Shown here in pieces: positions 19,394 to 28,700 of a stretch of DNA of 64,000 nucleotides (its first letter is position 1; each line of letters opens with the position of its first letter). Under the pieces are notes generated by a model. That model was not told the origin of the DNA and did no database searches. It was given only the letters and a program-made list of their open reading frames with translations. The stretch spans positions 186,001 to 250,000 of the forward strand of contig NZ_JABJVV010000004.1 of NCBI RefSeq assembly GCF_013155545.1, given 5' to 3'. Both the position numbers and the translations under genes were made by a program. Source of the stretch: Caenimonas soli (GTDB lineage Bacteria > Pseudomonadota > Gammaproteobacteria > Burkholderiales > Burkholderiaceae_C).

Positions 19394-20266
19394 TTGACAT
19401 TGTTTCTGGATTCGTTCTGGCGGGCGGTGGCTTACTGCTTGCACCCGCGCGTGATCGCGCTGTCGTTCCTGCCGCTGGTCGTGATGGTGGTGCTGTCACT
19501 GGGACTGGGCTACTTCTATTGGGACGCGACGCTGGAGTGGGTGCGTGGGCTGCTCGAATCCTCCGATCTCATGAAGAGCGTGTGGGCGTGGCTGCAGGGC
19601 GTGGGCGCCGGGAGCCTCAAGACGGTCGTGGCCCCGCTGATCGTGATCTTCGCCCTGACGCCGCTGATCGTGTTGCTGTCGCTGCTGATGGTCGCGATTT
19701 TCATGGGCCCCGCCTTGTCGGCGCTGGTGGCCGAGCGGCGCTTCACGCACCTGGAGCGCAAGCGCGGCGGCTCGCTCGCGACCAGCATCGCCTGGTCGCT
19801 GGGCTCGACGGCGCTGGCCTTGCTGGCCCTCGTGATCTCGCTGCCGCTGTGGCTGGTGCCGCCGCTGATCTTGATCTTGCCGCCCCTGATCTGGGGTTGG
19901 CTCACCTATCGCGTGATGGCCTTCGATGCGCTGTCGGAGTACGCCAGCACGGAGGAACGGCGCGAGGTCTTTCGCAGGCACCGGCCCTGGCTGCTGGGCA
20001 TAGGCGTGCTCACGGGCTATCTCGGGGCGGCGCCCAGCATCGTCTGGGCTTCGGGCGCCCTGTTCGCTGCGGCCTTCGTGATCCTGGTTCCCCTGGCCAT
20101 CTGGATCTACACCCTGGTGTTCGCCTTCGCGTCGCTCTGGTTCGCCCACTATTGCCTGGCTGCGCTGGAAAGGCTTCGTGCCGAGCCGCCCCCCGCGCCG
20201 CCGTATTCCCCGCCCGCCCCGCCGCCGTTAGCATTGGCGGATGACACAGGCAACCCCCCAAGCTGA
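19394..20266 (+). CDS. EI24 domain-containing inner-membrane protein (CysZ-like)
   Basis: About 290 residues from a TTG start chosen because GGGGG lies just upstream and the N-terminus then begins LTLFLDSFWRAVAYC, as usual for this family. An upstream ATG-type frame would extend back into the desaturase-like gene. Several long hydrophobic helices are present (about 25-50, 85-115, 140-175, 200-250), and the tail is Pro-rich. Relatives include the sulfate permease CysZ, but no cys genes are nearby. Its 3' end overlaps the CinA-like gene by 26 bases. Confidence 0.82.
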   Translation: MTLFLDSFWRAVAYCLHPRVIALSFLPLVVMVVLSLGLGYFYWDATLEWVRGLLESSDLMKSVWAWLQGVGAGSLKTVVAPLIVIFALTPLIVLLSLLMVAIFMGPALSALVAERRFTHLERKRGGSLATSIAWSLGSTALALLALVISLPLWLVPPLILILPPLIWGWLTYRVMAFDALSEYASTEERREVFRRHRPWLLGIGVLTGYLGAAPSIVWASGALFAAAFVILVPLAIWIYTLVFAFASLWFAHYCLAALERLRAEPPPAPPYSPPAPPPLALADDTGNPPS

Positions 20267-21065
20267 GCCAGCCCTCGTGGGCTTGGTGATCGTCGGCGAC
20301 GAAATCCTCTCCGGCAAACGTGCCGACAAGCACATGCCCAAGCTCATCGAACTGCTGGCCGCGCGCGGCCAGCAGCTGGCGTGGGCCGAGTACGTCGGCG
20401 ACTCGCCCGAGCGCATCACCGCCACGCTGCAGCGCGCGTTCGCCTCGGGCGACCTCGTGTTTTCCTGCGGCGGGATCGGCGCGACCCCCGACGACCATAC
20501 CCGCCAGTGCGCGGCCAAGGCGCTGGGCGTCGAGCTCGAACTGCATCCCCAGGCCGAAGCCTTGATTCGGGAACGCATGCAGGACATCGCGCGGGAGCAG
20601 GGGACGGCGTACGAGGCCGACCGGCCGGACAACATCCACCGGCTGAACATGGGCGTGTTCCCCAAGGGTGCGCGGCTCATCCCCAATCCGTACAACAAGA
20701 TTCCCGGCTTCAGCGTGGGCCATGTGCACTTCGTGCCGGGCTTTCCGGTGATGGCCTGGCCGATGATGGCGTGGGTGCTCGACACCCATTACCAGCATTT
20801 GTTCCGAGAGAAAGCCTACGCCGAGAAGTCCGTCATCGTGTTTGGGGCCATGGAGGCCGCCCTGACGCCGCTGATGGAGGAGATCGAGCGTGACCACCCC
20901 GGCGTCAAGGTGTTCAGTCTGCCCAGTGTGGATCACCCGGAATACGGCCGCCACATCGACCTGGGCGTCAAGGGCGAACCCGGCCGGGTGGAGCCAGCCT
21001 ATGCGCAGTTGCTGGCCGGCCTGCGCAGCTTTGGCGCGCGTCTGGGCCCCGAATTGGTGCGGTAG
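20241..21065 (+). CDS. CinA-N-like molybdopterin-binding domain protein
   Basis: 274 residues resembling the N-terminal (MoaB/MogA-fold) domain of CinA: IVGDEILSGKRADKH near the start, then FSCGGIGATPDDHT. The C-terminal nicotinamide-nucleotide amidase domain of full CinA is absent. CinA-type proteins are linked to pyridine-nucleotide salvage and competence; single-domain versions are common in beta-proteobacteria and poorly characterised. The stop codon lies inside a perfect inverted repeat (21052-21081) upstream of the glnA regulatory region. Confidence 0.83.
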   Translation: MTQATPQAEPALVGLVIVGDEILSGKRADKHMPKLIELLAARGQQLAWAEYVGDSPERITATLQRAFASGDLVFSCGGIGATPDDHTRQCAAKALGVELELHPQAEALIRERMQDIAREQGTAYEADRPDNIHRLNMGVFPKGARLIPNPYNKIPGFSVGHVHFVPGFPVMAWPMMAWVLDTHYQHLFREKAYAEKSVIVFGAMEAALTPLMEEIERDHPGVKVFSLPSVDHPEYGRHIDLGVKGEPGRVEPAYAQLLAGLRSFGARLGPELVR

Positions 21066-21081
21066 CGCTGCCGCACCAATT
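21052..21081. promoter_or_regulatory. Perfect 11-bp inverted repeat over the CinA-like gene stop
   Basis: AATTGGTGCGG (21052-21062) and CCGCACCAATT (21071-21081) flank TAGCGCTG, which contains the stop codon. It could form a terminator-like hairpin (without a T run). Its TTGGTGC/GCACCAA arms also look like NtrC half-sites. Confidence 0.6.
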
Positions 21082-21088
21082 GAGTGCA
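21072..21088. promoter_or_regulatory. Putative NtrC binding site 1 upstream of glnA
   Basis: CGCACCAATTGAGTGCA resembles the NtrC palindrome GCAC-N7-GTGC with both half-sites intact. It lies about 120 bases upstream of the sigma-54 promoter, normal enhancer distance. Confidence 0.65.
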
Positions 21089-21098
21089 ACGACCTGAT

Positions 21099-21115
21099 TG
21101 CACCATTTTGGCGCA
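21099..21115. promoter_or_regulatory. Putative NtrC binding site 2 upstream of glnA
   Basis: TGCACCATTTTGGCGCA is a near-perfect match to the NtrC consensus TGCACC-N5-GGTGCA with one changed position. Its centre is 27 bp from that of site 1, and it lies about 93 bases upstream of the sigma-54 promoter. Confidence 0.8.
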
Positions 21116-21207
21116 ATGCTCATCCAAAAGAGCAAGGCTTCCGTAGGGAAAAGGGCCAAAGATCGGGGACAATCGCCAGCTTTGCGGGCCGCGCCATGCA
21201 CCAGCTT

Positions 21208-21224
21208 TGGCACAGAAACTGCAT
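21208..21224 (+). promoter_or_regulatory. Sigma-54 promoter of glnA
   Basis: TGGCACAGAAACTGCAT carries the GG (-24) and GC (-12) elements exactly 12 bases apart, as RpoN requires. It lies about 50 bases upstream of the glnA ATG and downstream of two NtrC-like sites, which fits nitrogen-limitation control. Confidence 0.85.
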
Positions 21225-21273
21225 TCCAATCCCCGTCCCATATTCTTAACAACCATCCACTAGGAGAACCTTG

Positions 21274-22692
21274 ATGGCAGCCAAGAGCGTCGCAGACGTG
21301 ATGAAGATGGTGAAGGAGAACGAAGTCAAGTTTGTCGACTTCCGTTTCACCGACACCCGCGGAAAAGAACAACACGTCACTGTGCCCGTTTCTCATTTCG
21401 ACGAAGACAAGTTCAGCGGCGGCCATGCATTCGACGGCTCCTCGATCGCGGGTTGGAAGGGCATCGAAGCCTCCGACATGCTGCTGATGCCGGATCCGAA
21501 CACCGCCAACATCGACCCCTTCTTCGAAGAGACGACGATGCTCCTGTCGTGCGACGTGCTCGAGCCGGGCGACGGCAAGGCCTATGACCGCGACCCGCGT
21601 TCCATCGCCAAGCGCGCCGAGGCGTACCTCAAGGCATCCGGCCTGGGCGACACCGCGTTCTTCGGACCGGAACCCGAATTCTTCATCTTCGACGACGTGC
21701 GCTGGGGCGCCGACGGATCGGGCTCCTTCGTGGAGATCGACGAGTACGAAGCACCGTGGAACACGGGCAAGAAGATCGAAGGCGGCAACAAGGGCCACCG
21801 TCCCACCACCAAGGGCGGCTATTTCCCCGTTCCCCCGGTCGACAGCACGCAAGACCTGCGCGCCGAGGTCTCTCTGATCCTCGAATCATTGGGCATCCCG
21901 GTCGAAGTGTTCCACCACGAAGTGGCGGGCGCCGGCCAGAACGAGATCGGCACCCGGTTCTCGACGCTGGTCCAGCGCGCGGACTGGACCATCCTCATGA
22001 AGTACGTGATCCACAACGTGGCCAATGCCTACGGCAAGACCGCGACCTTCATGCCCAAGCCCATCGTCGGCGACAACGGCTCGGGCATGCATGTGCACCA
22101 GTCGGTCTGGAAAGACGGCAAGAACCTGTTCGCCGGCGACGGCTACGCGGGCCTGTCGGACTTCGCGCTGTACTACATCGGCGGCATCATCAAGCACGCC
22201 CGTGCCCTGAACGCCATCACCAACCCGGGTACCAACAGCTACAAGCGCCTGGTTCCCGGCTTCGAAGCCCCGGTGAAGCTGGCGTACTCGGCCCGTAACC
22301 GTTCGGCCTCGGTCCGCATCCCCTACGTTCCCAACCCGAAGGGCCGCCGGATCGAAGTCCGCTTCCCCGACCCGCTGATGAACCCCTACCTGGGTTTCGC
22401 CGCCATGCTGATGGCCGGCCTGGACGGTGTGGAGAACAAGATCCATCCCGGCGAAGCCGCCACCAAGGACCTGTACCACCTGCCGCCGGAAGAAGACGCA
22501 AAGATTCCGACCGTGTGCCACAGCCTGGATCAGGCCCTGGATTATCTGGACAAGGGCCGCGGCTTCCTGACCAAGGGCGGTGTGTTCAGCGACACCATGA
22601 TCGACGCATATATCGAGCTGAAGATGCAGGAAGTGACCCGTTTCCGCATGACGACGCACCCGATCGAGTTCGACATGTACTACTCACTGTGA
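21274..22692 (+). CDS. glnA: Type I glutamine synthetase
   Basis: 472 residues from the ATG preceded by AGGAGAA. The family signatures [12 protein letters not shown] and [16 protein letters not shown] are present, and the adenylylation tyrosine is Y401 in NLYHLPPEE-like context ([11 protein letters not shown]). The dodecameric enzyme makes glutamine from glutamate, ammonia and ATP, and is switched off by GlnE adenylylation. Transcription appears to be driven by sigma-54 and NtrC, whose gene lies 1.8 kb downstream. A strong terminator follows, so ntrBC needs read-through or its own promoter. Confidence 0.98.
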   Translation: MAAKSVADVMKMVKENEVKFVDFRFTDTRGKEQHVTVPVSHFDEDKFSGGHAFDGSSIAGWKGIEASDMLLMPDPNTANIDPFFEETTMLLSCDVLEPGDGKAYDRDPRSIAKRAEAYLKASGLGDTAFFGPEPEFFIFDDVRWGADGSGSFVEIDEYEAPWNTGKKIEGGNKGHRPTTKGGYFPVPPVDSTQDLRAEVSLILESLGIPVEVFHHEVAGAGQNEIGTRFSTLVQRADWTILMKYVIHNVANAYGKTATFMPKPIVGDNGSGMHVHQSVWKDGKNLFAGDGYAGLSDFALYYIGGIIKHARALNAITNPGTNSYKRLVPGFEAPVKLAYSARNRSASVRIPYVPNPKGRRIEVRFPDPLMNPYLGFAAMLMAGLDGVENKIHPGEAATKDLYHLPPEEDAKIPTVCHSLDQALDYLDKGRGFLTKGGVFSDTMIDAYIELKMQEVTRFRMTTHPIEFDMYYSL

Positions 22693-22730
22693 TTGACACG
22701 ATGCTGTAATTTCTCACAGCATGTGGCACG

Positions 22731-22762
22731 AAAAGGACGCTTAAGGGCGTCCTTTTCTTTTT
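22731..22762 (+). terminator. Rho-independent terminator after glnA
   Basis: AAAAGGACGC (22731-22740) pairs perfectly with GCGTCCTTTT (22747-22756) and is followed by a T-rich stretch. Confidence 0.92.
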
Positions 22763-22848
22763 GAAATCAACGGCTTATTTGGTTTTCATGAAGGATTGCG
22801 CGATACTGTCGAGCCGTCCTATGCATTCCGATGCGGAGGAGCAATCCA

Positions 22849-23343
22849 ATGAAATACGCCTTTTTGATCCCCATGGCCGTTGCCGCGATGGCGGCCAACA
22901 GCTACGCCCAAACCCCGGTCTATCGTTGCGCAGGCAACGTGTACACCAATGACGCGGGCGAGGCTCGCGCGAAGGGTTGCAAGACCCTGGAAGGTGGCAA
23001 CGTCACCGTTGTCCAGGGAACGCGCGTCAATACCTCGGCGACGGTCAAGGTCTCCACGGCCCCGCAAGCCGCCGCAGGGCCGGGCCAGCGCGTCGATGCC
23101 GACGAGCAGCGCGCAAGGGACTCGGACGCCCGCGGCATCCTCGAGGCCGAATTGAAAAAGGCCGAAGCGCGCCAGGCCGAACTGGTCAAGGAATACAACA
23201 ACGGCGAGCCCGAGAAGATGGGGCCGGAGCACCGCAACTACCAGAAGTACCTGGATCGCGTCGCCGAGCTGAAGGCAAACATCGCGCGCAACGAGAGCGA
23301 CATCGCCGGTATCAAGCGCGAGCTGGGCCGAGTGTCAAAATAA
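22849..23343 (+). CDS. Exported coiled-coil protein of unknown function between glnA and ntrB
   Basis: 164 residues from the ATG with GGAGGAG upstream. A Sec signal peptide (about 1-20, ending SYA-QT) precedes a short segment, PVYRCAGNVYTND, with two Cys (mature CAGN and GCKTLE), reminiscent of DUF4124-type N-termini. The second half (about 85-160) is highly charged and predicted coiled coil. It is a periplasmic protein of unknown role. It begins 87 bases after the glnA terminator and ends 4 bases before ntrB, so it probably shares the ntrBC transcript. Confidence 0.75.
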   Translation: MKYAFLIPMAVAAMAANSYAQTPVYRCAGNVYTNDAGEARAKGCKTLEGGNVTVVQGTRVNTSATVKVSTAPQAAAGPGQRVDADEQRARDSDARGILEAELKKAEARQAELVKEYNNGEPEKMGPEHRNYQKYLDRVAELKANIARNESDIAGIKRELGRVSK

Positions 23344-23347
23344 GGGC

Positions 23348-24421
23348 TTGACCAAGCCGGCGCCACTTCCTACCCGTTTCCAGTCGCTCGACCTCCTGGC
23401 CACCCTCGTGGCGGTCGTCGCGGGCGACGGATCCGTCCTCTTCGCCAACTCGGCGCTCGAAGACGCCCTCGGCAGCTCTCGCCGCACGATCGAGGGCTCC
23501 AACTTCCCCCAGTGTTTCACCGAACCGCACATCTTGCAGAACGCGCTGGAAGGTGCAAGCAGCAATGAGTTCGCGGCCCTGCGCTACGACGCCTGGCTGG
23601 TTCGCCAGAGCCACGCCGAGCCCGTGCCCGTTCACGTGGTCGTTGCGCAGACCGACAGGCCGGGTGAGTGCATCGTGGAACTCCTGCCGCTGGAGGCGCA
23701 GGCCAGGCAGGACCGCGAAGAGCGCCTGATCGACCAGGCCCAGGCCAACAAGGAGTTGATCCGCAACCTGGCGCATGAAATCAAGAATCCGCTCGGCGGG
23801 ATTCGCGGCGCGGCGCAGCTGCTGGAAATGGAGATCGAGTCCAAGGACTTGAAGGAATACACCCGGGTCATCATCCATGAGGCCGATCGGCTGCAAACGC
23901 TGGTGGATCGCCTGCTGGCGCCGCACCGCCGGCCGCACGTGGTGGGCGACGTCAACATCCACGAAGTCTGCGAAAGGGTGCGATCGCTGATCCTGGCGGA
24001 GTTTCCGCGCGGCCTGAAGGTGGCGCGGGAGTACGACACGTCCATTCCCGAGTTCCGGGGCGATCGCGAGCAACTGATCCAGGCGGTGCTCAACATCGCC
24101 CAGAACGCCTGCCAAGCCCTGTCGGAACGGATTTCGGCAGGCGATGCGCAGCTGGTTTTGCGCACCCGCATCGCCCGGCAGGTCACTTTCGGCAAACAGC
24201 GCTACCGACTGGCATTGGAATTGCATGTCATCGACAACGGGCCCGGTGTACCGGACTCGATCAGGGACCGCATTTTCTTTCCGCTGGTGTCGGGCAGGGA
24301 AGGCGGTTCAGGCCTCGGGCTGACGTTGGCGCAAACCTTCGTTCAGCAGCATCATGGGCTGATCGAGTGCGAAAGCGCGCCCGGGAGGACGGATTTCAAG
24401 ATACTGATTCCGTTGCCATGA
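23348..24421 (+). CDS. glnL: Nitrogen sensor histidine kinase NtrB
   Basis: 357 residues from a TTG start 4 bases after the upstream gene; no in-frame ATG gives a complete PAS domain. A PAS-like sensor (about 15-110) precedes the H-box LAHEIKNPLGGIRG with phosphorylated H143, followed by N, G1 (DNGPGVPD) and G2 (GGSGLGLTLAQ) ATP-binding boxes. There is no transmembrane segment, as expected for NtrB. In its family it phosphorylates or dephosphorylates NtrC according to the PII protein state. The start codon choice suggests low translation. Confidence 0.95.
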   Translation: MTKPAPLPTRFQSLDLLATLVAVVAGDGSVLFANSALEDALGSSRRTIEGSNFPQCFTEPHILQNALEGASSNEFAALRYDAWLVRQSHAEPVPVHVVVAQTDRPGECIVELLPLEAQARQDREERLIDQAQANKELIRNLAHEIKNPLGGIRGAAQLLEMEIESKDLKEYTRVIIHEADRLQTLVDRLLAPHRRPHVVGDVNIHEVCERVRSLILAEFPRGLKVAREYDTSIPEFRGDREQLIQAVLNIAQNACQALSERISAGDAQLVLRTRIARQVTFGKQRYRLALELHVIDNGPGVPDSIRDRIFFPLVSGREGGSGLGLTLAQTFVQQHHGLIECESAPGRTDFKILIPLP

Positions 24422-24454
24422 GCAAATGCAGTTGACCTGAGGTGACAAGAACCA

Positions 24455-25960
<1,506 letters not shown>

Positions 25961-25964
25961 ATTG

Positions 25965-26007
25965 GCTGTCATCCCGGACTTGATCCGGGATCCATGCCAA
26001 TGACAGC
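25965..26007. repeat. Dispersed palindromic element between ntrC and xth
   Basis: GCTGTCAT (25965-25972) and ATGACAGC (26000-26007) form outer arms around an inner hairpin ATCCCGGA / TCCGGGAT (25971-25978 and 25984-25991). The core TCATCCCGGACTTGATCCGG resembles a palindromic repeat that I recall from many proteobacterial genomes. It probably acts as a bidirectional transcription stop between the two convergent genes. Confidence 0.65.
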
Positions 26008-26784
26008 TCAGATCTCCACTGTCACCGGCGCGTGGTCGCTGGGCTTGTCCCATTTGCGCGGAACGCGGTCGATGGCGCAGCCTTTCACCCCGGGCTTCAA
26101 GGCCTCGCTGACCAGGATATGGTCGATGCGCAGGCCCCGGTTCTTCTGGTAGCCCAGCATCCGGTAGTCCCACCAGCTGTAGCTCTTCTCGGGCTGCTCG
26201 AACAGCCGGAAGCTGTCGCACAGCCCCAGCTCGATCAGCTTGCGAAAATGATCCCGTTCCTGGGTGGTGTGGTGGATCGTCTCGCGCAGACCCTCCGGGT
26301 CATACGAGTCCCGGTCTTCCGGCGCGATATTGAAATCGCCCAGCAGCACCAGGCGCGGGTGCCGGGCCATTTCCTCGCTCAGGTAGTCGCGCAGGCCGCG
26401 CAGCCAACTCATCTTGTATTCGAACTTGTCGGTGCCCGGCGCCTGGCCGTTGACGAAGTAGCCGTTGACCAGCCGCACTTCGCCGGCCGGGCCGTCGATC
26501 GTTGCCGCGATCACGCGCGAATGCTCGTCGGCGAAGCCCACGATGTTCTTCACGATGTCGCGCACCGGCAGCCGGCTCATGATCGCGACGCCGTTGTACG
26601 TCTTCTGCCCGAAGACCGCGCAGTGCTCATAGCCGACCGAGCGCAACACCTCGAGCGGAAACTTGTCGTCCGTGAGCTTGAGCTCCTGCAGGCACAGCAC
26701 GTCCACCGGATTGGCGGCGGTCCAGTCCAGCACGTGCTGCAACCGCGCGGTCAGCGAATTGACGTTCCAGGTGGTGATCTTCAT
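26008..26784 (-). CDS. xthA: Exodeoxyribonuclease III
   Basis: 258 residues of the EEP nuclease fold. MKITTWNVNSLTARL starts the protein, LCLQELKL carries the catalytic Glu, LGDFNIAPE the Asp/Asn pair, and KPSDHAPVTVEI the terminal Asp-His. It removes 3' blocks and acts as an AP endonuclease in base-excision repair. The stop codon touches the palindromic element shared with ntrC. Upstream, 7 bases separate it from the DUF4337 gene. Confidence 0.95.
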   Translation of the reverse strand: MKITTWNVNSLTARLQHVLDWTAANPVDVLCLQELKLTDDKFPLEVLRSVGYEHCAVFGQKTYNGVAIMSRLPVRDIVKNIVGFADEHSRVIAATIDGPAGEVRLVNGYFVNGQAPGTDKFEYKMSWLRGLRDYLSEEMARHPRLVLLGDFNIAPEDRDSYDPEGLRETIHHTTQERDHFRKLIELGLCDSFRLFEQPEKSYSWWDYRMLGYQKNRGLRIDHILVSEALKPGVKGCAIDRVPRKWDKPSDHAPVTVEI

Positions 26785-26791
26785 CGTCGGC

Positions 26792-27370
26792 TCAAATGTG
26801 CAGCATTGCCAGCAAACCGATCGCTACGCCGACGCCACCCATTCCGAACATGCCCCATTCCAGCCATTTCTTCCTGGTGAGCAGGGCAATGGCAGCCAAG
26901 GCGATGGACACCTGCAGCGCCGTGGTGGCCTGGGCCCAGCGGTGGTGCTGGTGCATCTGCTCGTCGCTGCGCTTGTCCCACTCGTTTGCCTGGGCTTCCA
27001 GCTTGCGGGCGTCGGCCTCGATCTCCTTCTTTTCCTTCTCGTAGCGCTCCATCTTGGCCTGGTAGATGCCTTGCTTGTCTGGCGGCGACAGGTCGCGCGA
27101 GACTTCGGCCAGCGACTGCTTCGTGCTCTTGGACTGGAAATAGTTCCACTGGTTGGCGGCTTCGGTCTTCTTGATCGCCGCGTTATTCTTGTAAAGGCCG
27201 GCGTTGGCCTGGGTCGCGCCGCCCATGTAGGCGAAGATCGCGCCGACCGTGGCGATCACCGCGGTGAACATGGCGATCTGGTTGATCATGCCGCCTTGAG
27301 CGCTGTGCTGCACCGCATGCTCCAACTCGTGGTCGTGCGGGCCGTGAACGTGGAAACCTGCTCCGGACAT
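26792..27370 (-). CDS. DUF4337 family membrane protein
   Basis: 192 residues. A His-rich N-terminus (FHVHGPHDHELEHAVQH) precedes a membrane helix (about 28-50), a long charged coiled coil (about 65-140, KMERYEKEKKEIEADARKLE) and two C-terminal hydrophobic helices (about 150-190). This matches the DUF4337 family, whose function is unknown. It lies 1 base after folA and 7 bases before xth on the same strand, so it is probably co-transcribed with both. Confidence 0.85.
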   Translation of the reverse strand: MSGAGFHVHGPHDHELEHAVQHSAQGGMINQIAMFTAVIATVGAIFAYMGGATQANAGLYKNNAAIKKTEAANQWNYFQSKSTKQSLAEVSRDLSPPDKQGIYQAKMERYEKEKKEIEADARKLEAQANEWDKRSDEQMHQHHRWAQATTALQVSIALAAIALLTRKKWLEWGMFGMGGVGVAIGLLAMLHI

Positions 27371-27371
27371 T

Positions 27372-27869
27372 TCAAACTCCTCGTTGGGTGTTCTGGTAGG
27401 TGACGAAACTGTAGTGCACGCCGCCGGCCGAGATGTGCGACTCGCGGGCGACCTGCTTCCACGGCGCGCTCAGTTCCGGGGCAAACGCGTCGCCCTCGAA
27501 ATCGGCGTCGAGCTCGGTGACTTCCGCCGTGTCGGCCAGCGACAGTGCCTGCGCGTAGATCTGCGCGCCGCCGATGACCCAGGCCTGCGGGTGGTGCTCG
27601 CACTGGGCGAGAGCCTCCCGCAGCGAGGCGGCACGCTGCGCGCCTGCCGCCGTCCAGCCGGCGTCGCGCGTGATGACGATGTTGGGGCGTCCGGGCAGCG
27701 GGCGGAACTTCGGCGGCAGCGAATCCCAGGTCTTCCGGCCCATGATGACGGGGCAGCCCATCGTGAGCCGCTTGAAGTGCGCCAGGTCTTCGGGCAGGTG
27801 CCAGGGCAGGGTGCCGCCCTTGCCGATCACGCCATTGCGGGCGCGCGCATAGATCAATCCGAGTTTCAT
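27372..27869 (-). CDS. folA: Dihydrofolate reductase
   Basis: 165 residues, full length. The N-terminal block NGVIGKGGTLPWHLPEDLAHFK contains the substrate-side acid and the Trp of the active site. VIMGRKTWDSLP and the VIGGAQIYAQAL NADPH motif follow. It reduces dihydrofolate to tetrahydrofolate with NADPH. It lies 4 bases after thyA, whose reaction produces the dihydrofolate it recycles. Confidence 0.97.
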   Translation of the reverse strand: MKLGLIYARARNGVIGKGGTLPWHLPEDLAHFKRLTMGCPVIMGRKTWDSLPPKFRPLPGRPNIVITRDAGWTAAGAQRAASLREALAQCEHHPQAWVIGGAQIYAQALSLADTAEVTELDADFEGDAFAPELSAPWKQVARESHISAGGVHYSFVTYQNTQRGV

Positions 27870-27873
27870 TCGT

Positions 27874-28692
27874 TCAGACAGCCACCGGAGCCTTGATGGC
27901 GCCGTGGCATTGGTAGTCCAGCACCTCGAAATCCTCGTACTCGTAGTCGAAGATCGATGCGGGCTTGCGCTTGATGTTCAGCACGGGATAGGGGAAGGGC
28001 TGGCGGCTCAACTGCAGCTCCACTTGCTCGTGGTGGTTGCTGTAGATGTGGCAGTCGCCGCCGGTCCAGATGAAGTCGCCGATGCCCAGGTCGCACTGCT
28101 GCGCCATCATGTGCGTGAGCAAGGCGTAGCTTGCGATGTTGAAAGGCACGCCCAGGAAGATGTCCGCGCTGCGCTGATAGAGCTGGCAGGAAAGCTTGCC
28201 GTCCGCCACATAGAACTGGAAGAAGGCGTGGCAGGGCGCCAGCGCCATCTTCGGGATGTCGGCCACGTTCCAGGCGCTCACGATGATGCGCCGCGAGTCG
28301 GGGTTGGTCTTGATCGTCTTGACCGCCTCGGCGATCTGGTCGATCTGGCCGCCGTCCGGCGTCGGCCAGCTGCGCCATTGCACGCCGTAGACGGGGCCCA
28401 GGTCGCCGTCGGGTGCGGCCCACTCGTCCCAGATGGTGACGCCGCGCTCTTTCAGCCAGTTGTTGTTGCCCGAGCCCTGGAGGAACCACAGCAGTTCCTG
28501 GATGATCGACTTCAGGTGGACCTTCTTGGTCGTCACCAGCGGAAAACCTTCGTTCAGGTCGAACCGCATCTGGTAGCCGAACACGCTGCGGGTGCCCGTG
28601 CCCGTGCGATCGGTCTTGGGCGTGCCATGCGTGTACACATGGCGCATGAAGTCCTCATACTGGGACCGGACGGGGCGGCTGGTTTCGCTCAT
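27874..28692 (-). CDS. thyA: Thymidylate synthase
   Basis: 272 residues from the ATG at 28692. A longer in-frame start would reach into the FAD-oxidase gene and is rejected. Active-site cysteine is in [11 protein letters not shown]. Other signatures are [11 protein letters not shown] and [20 protein letters not shown]. It methylates dUMP to dTMP using methylene-tetrahydrofolate. The gene precedes folA in the same run and lies 8 bases after the upstream dehydrogenase gene. Confidence 0.97.
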   Translation of the reverse strand: MSETSRPVRSQYEDFMRHVYTHGTPKTDRTGTGTRSVFGYQMRFDLNEGFPLVTTKKVHLKSIIQELLWFLQGSGNNNWLKERGVTIWDEWAAPDGDLGPVYGVQWRSWPTPDGGQIDQIAEAVKTIKTNPDSRRIIVSAWNVADIPKMALAPCHAFFQFYVADGKLSCQLYQRSADIFLGVPFNIASYALLTHMMAQQCDLGIGDFIWTGGDCHIYSNHHEQVELQLSRQPFPYPVLNIKRKPASIFDYEYEDFEVLDYQCHGAIKAPVAV

Positions 28693-28700
28693 GGATGGAA

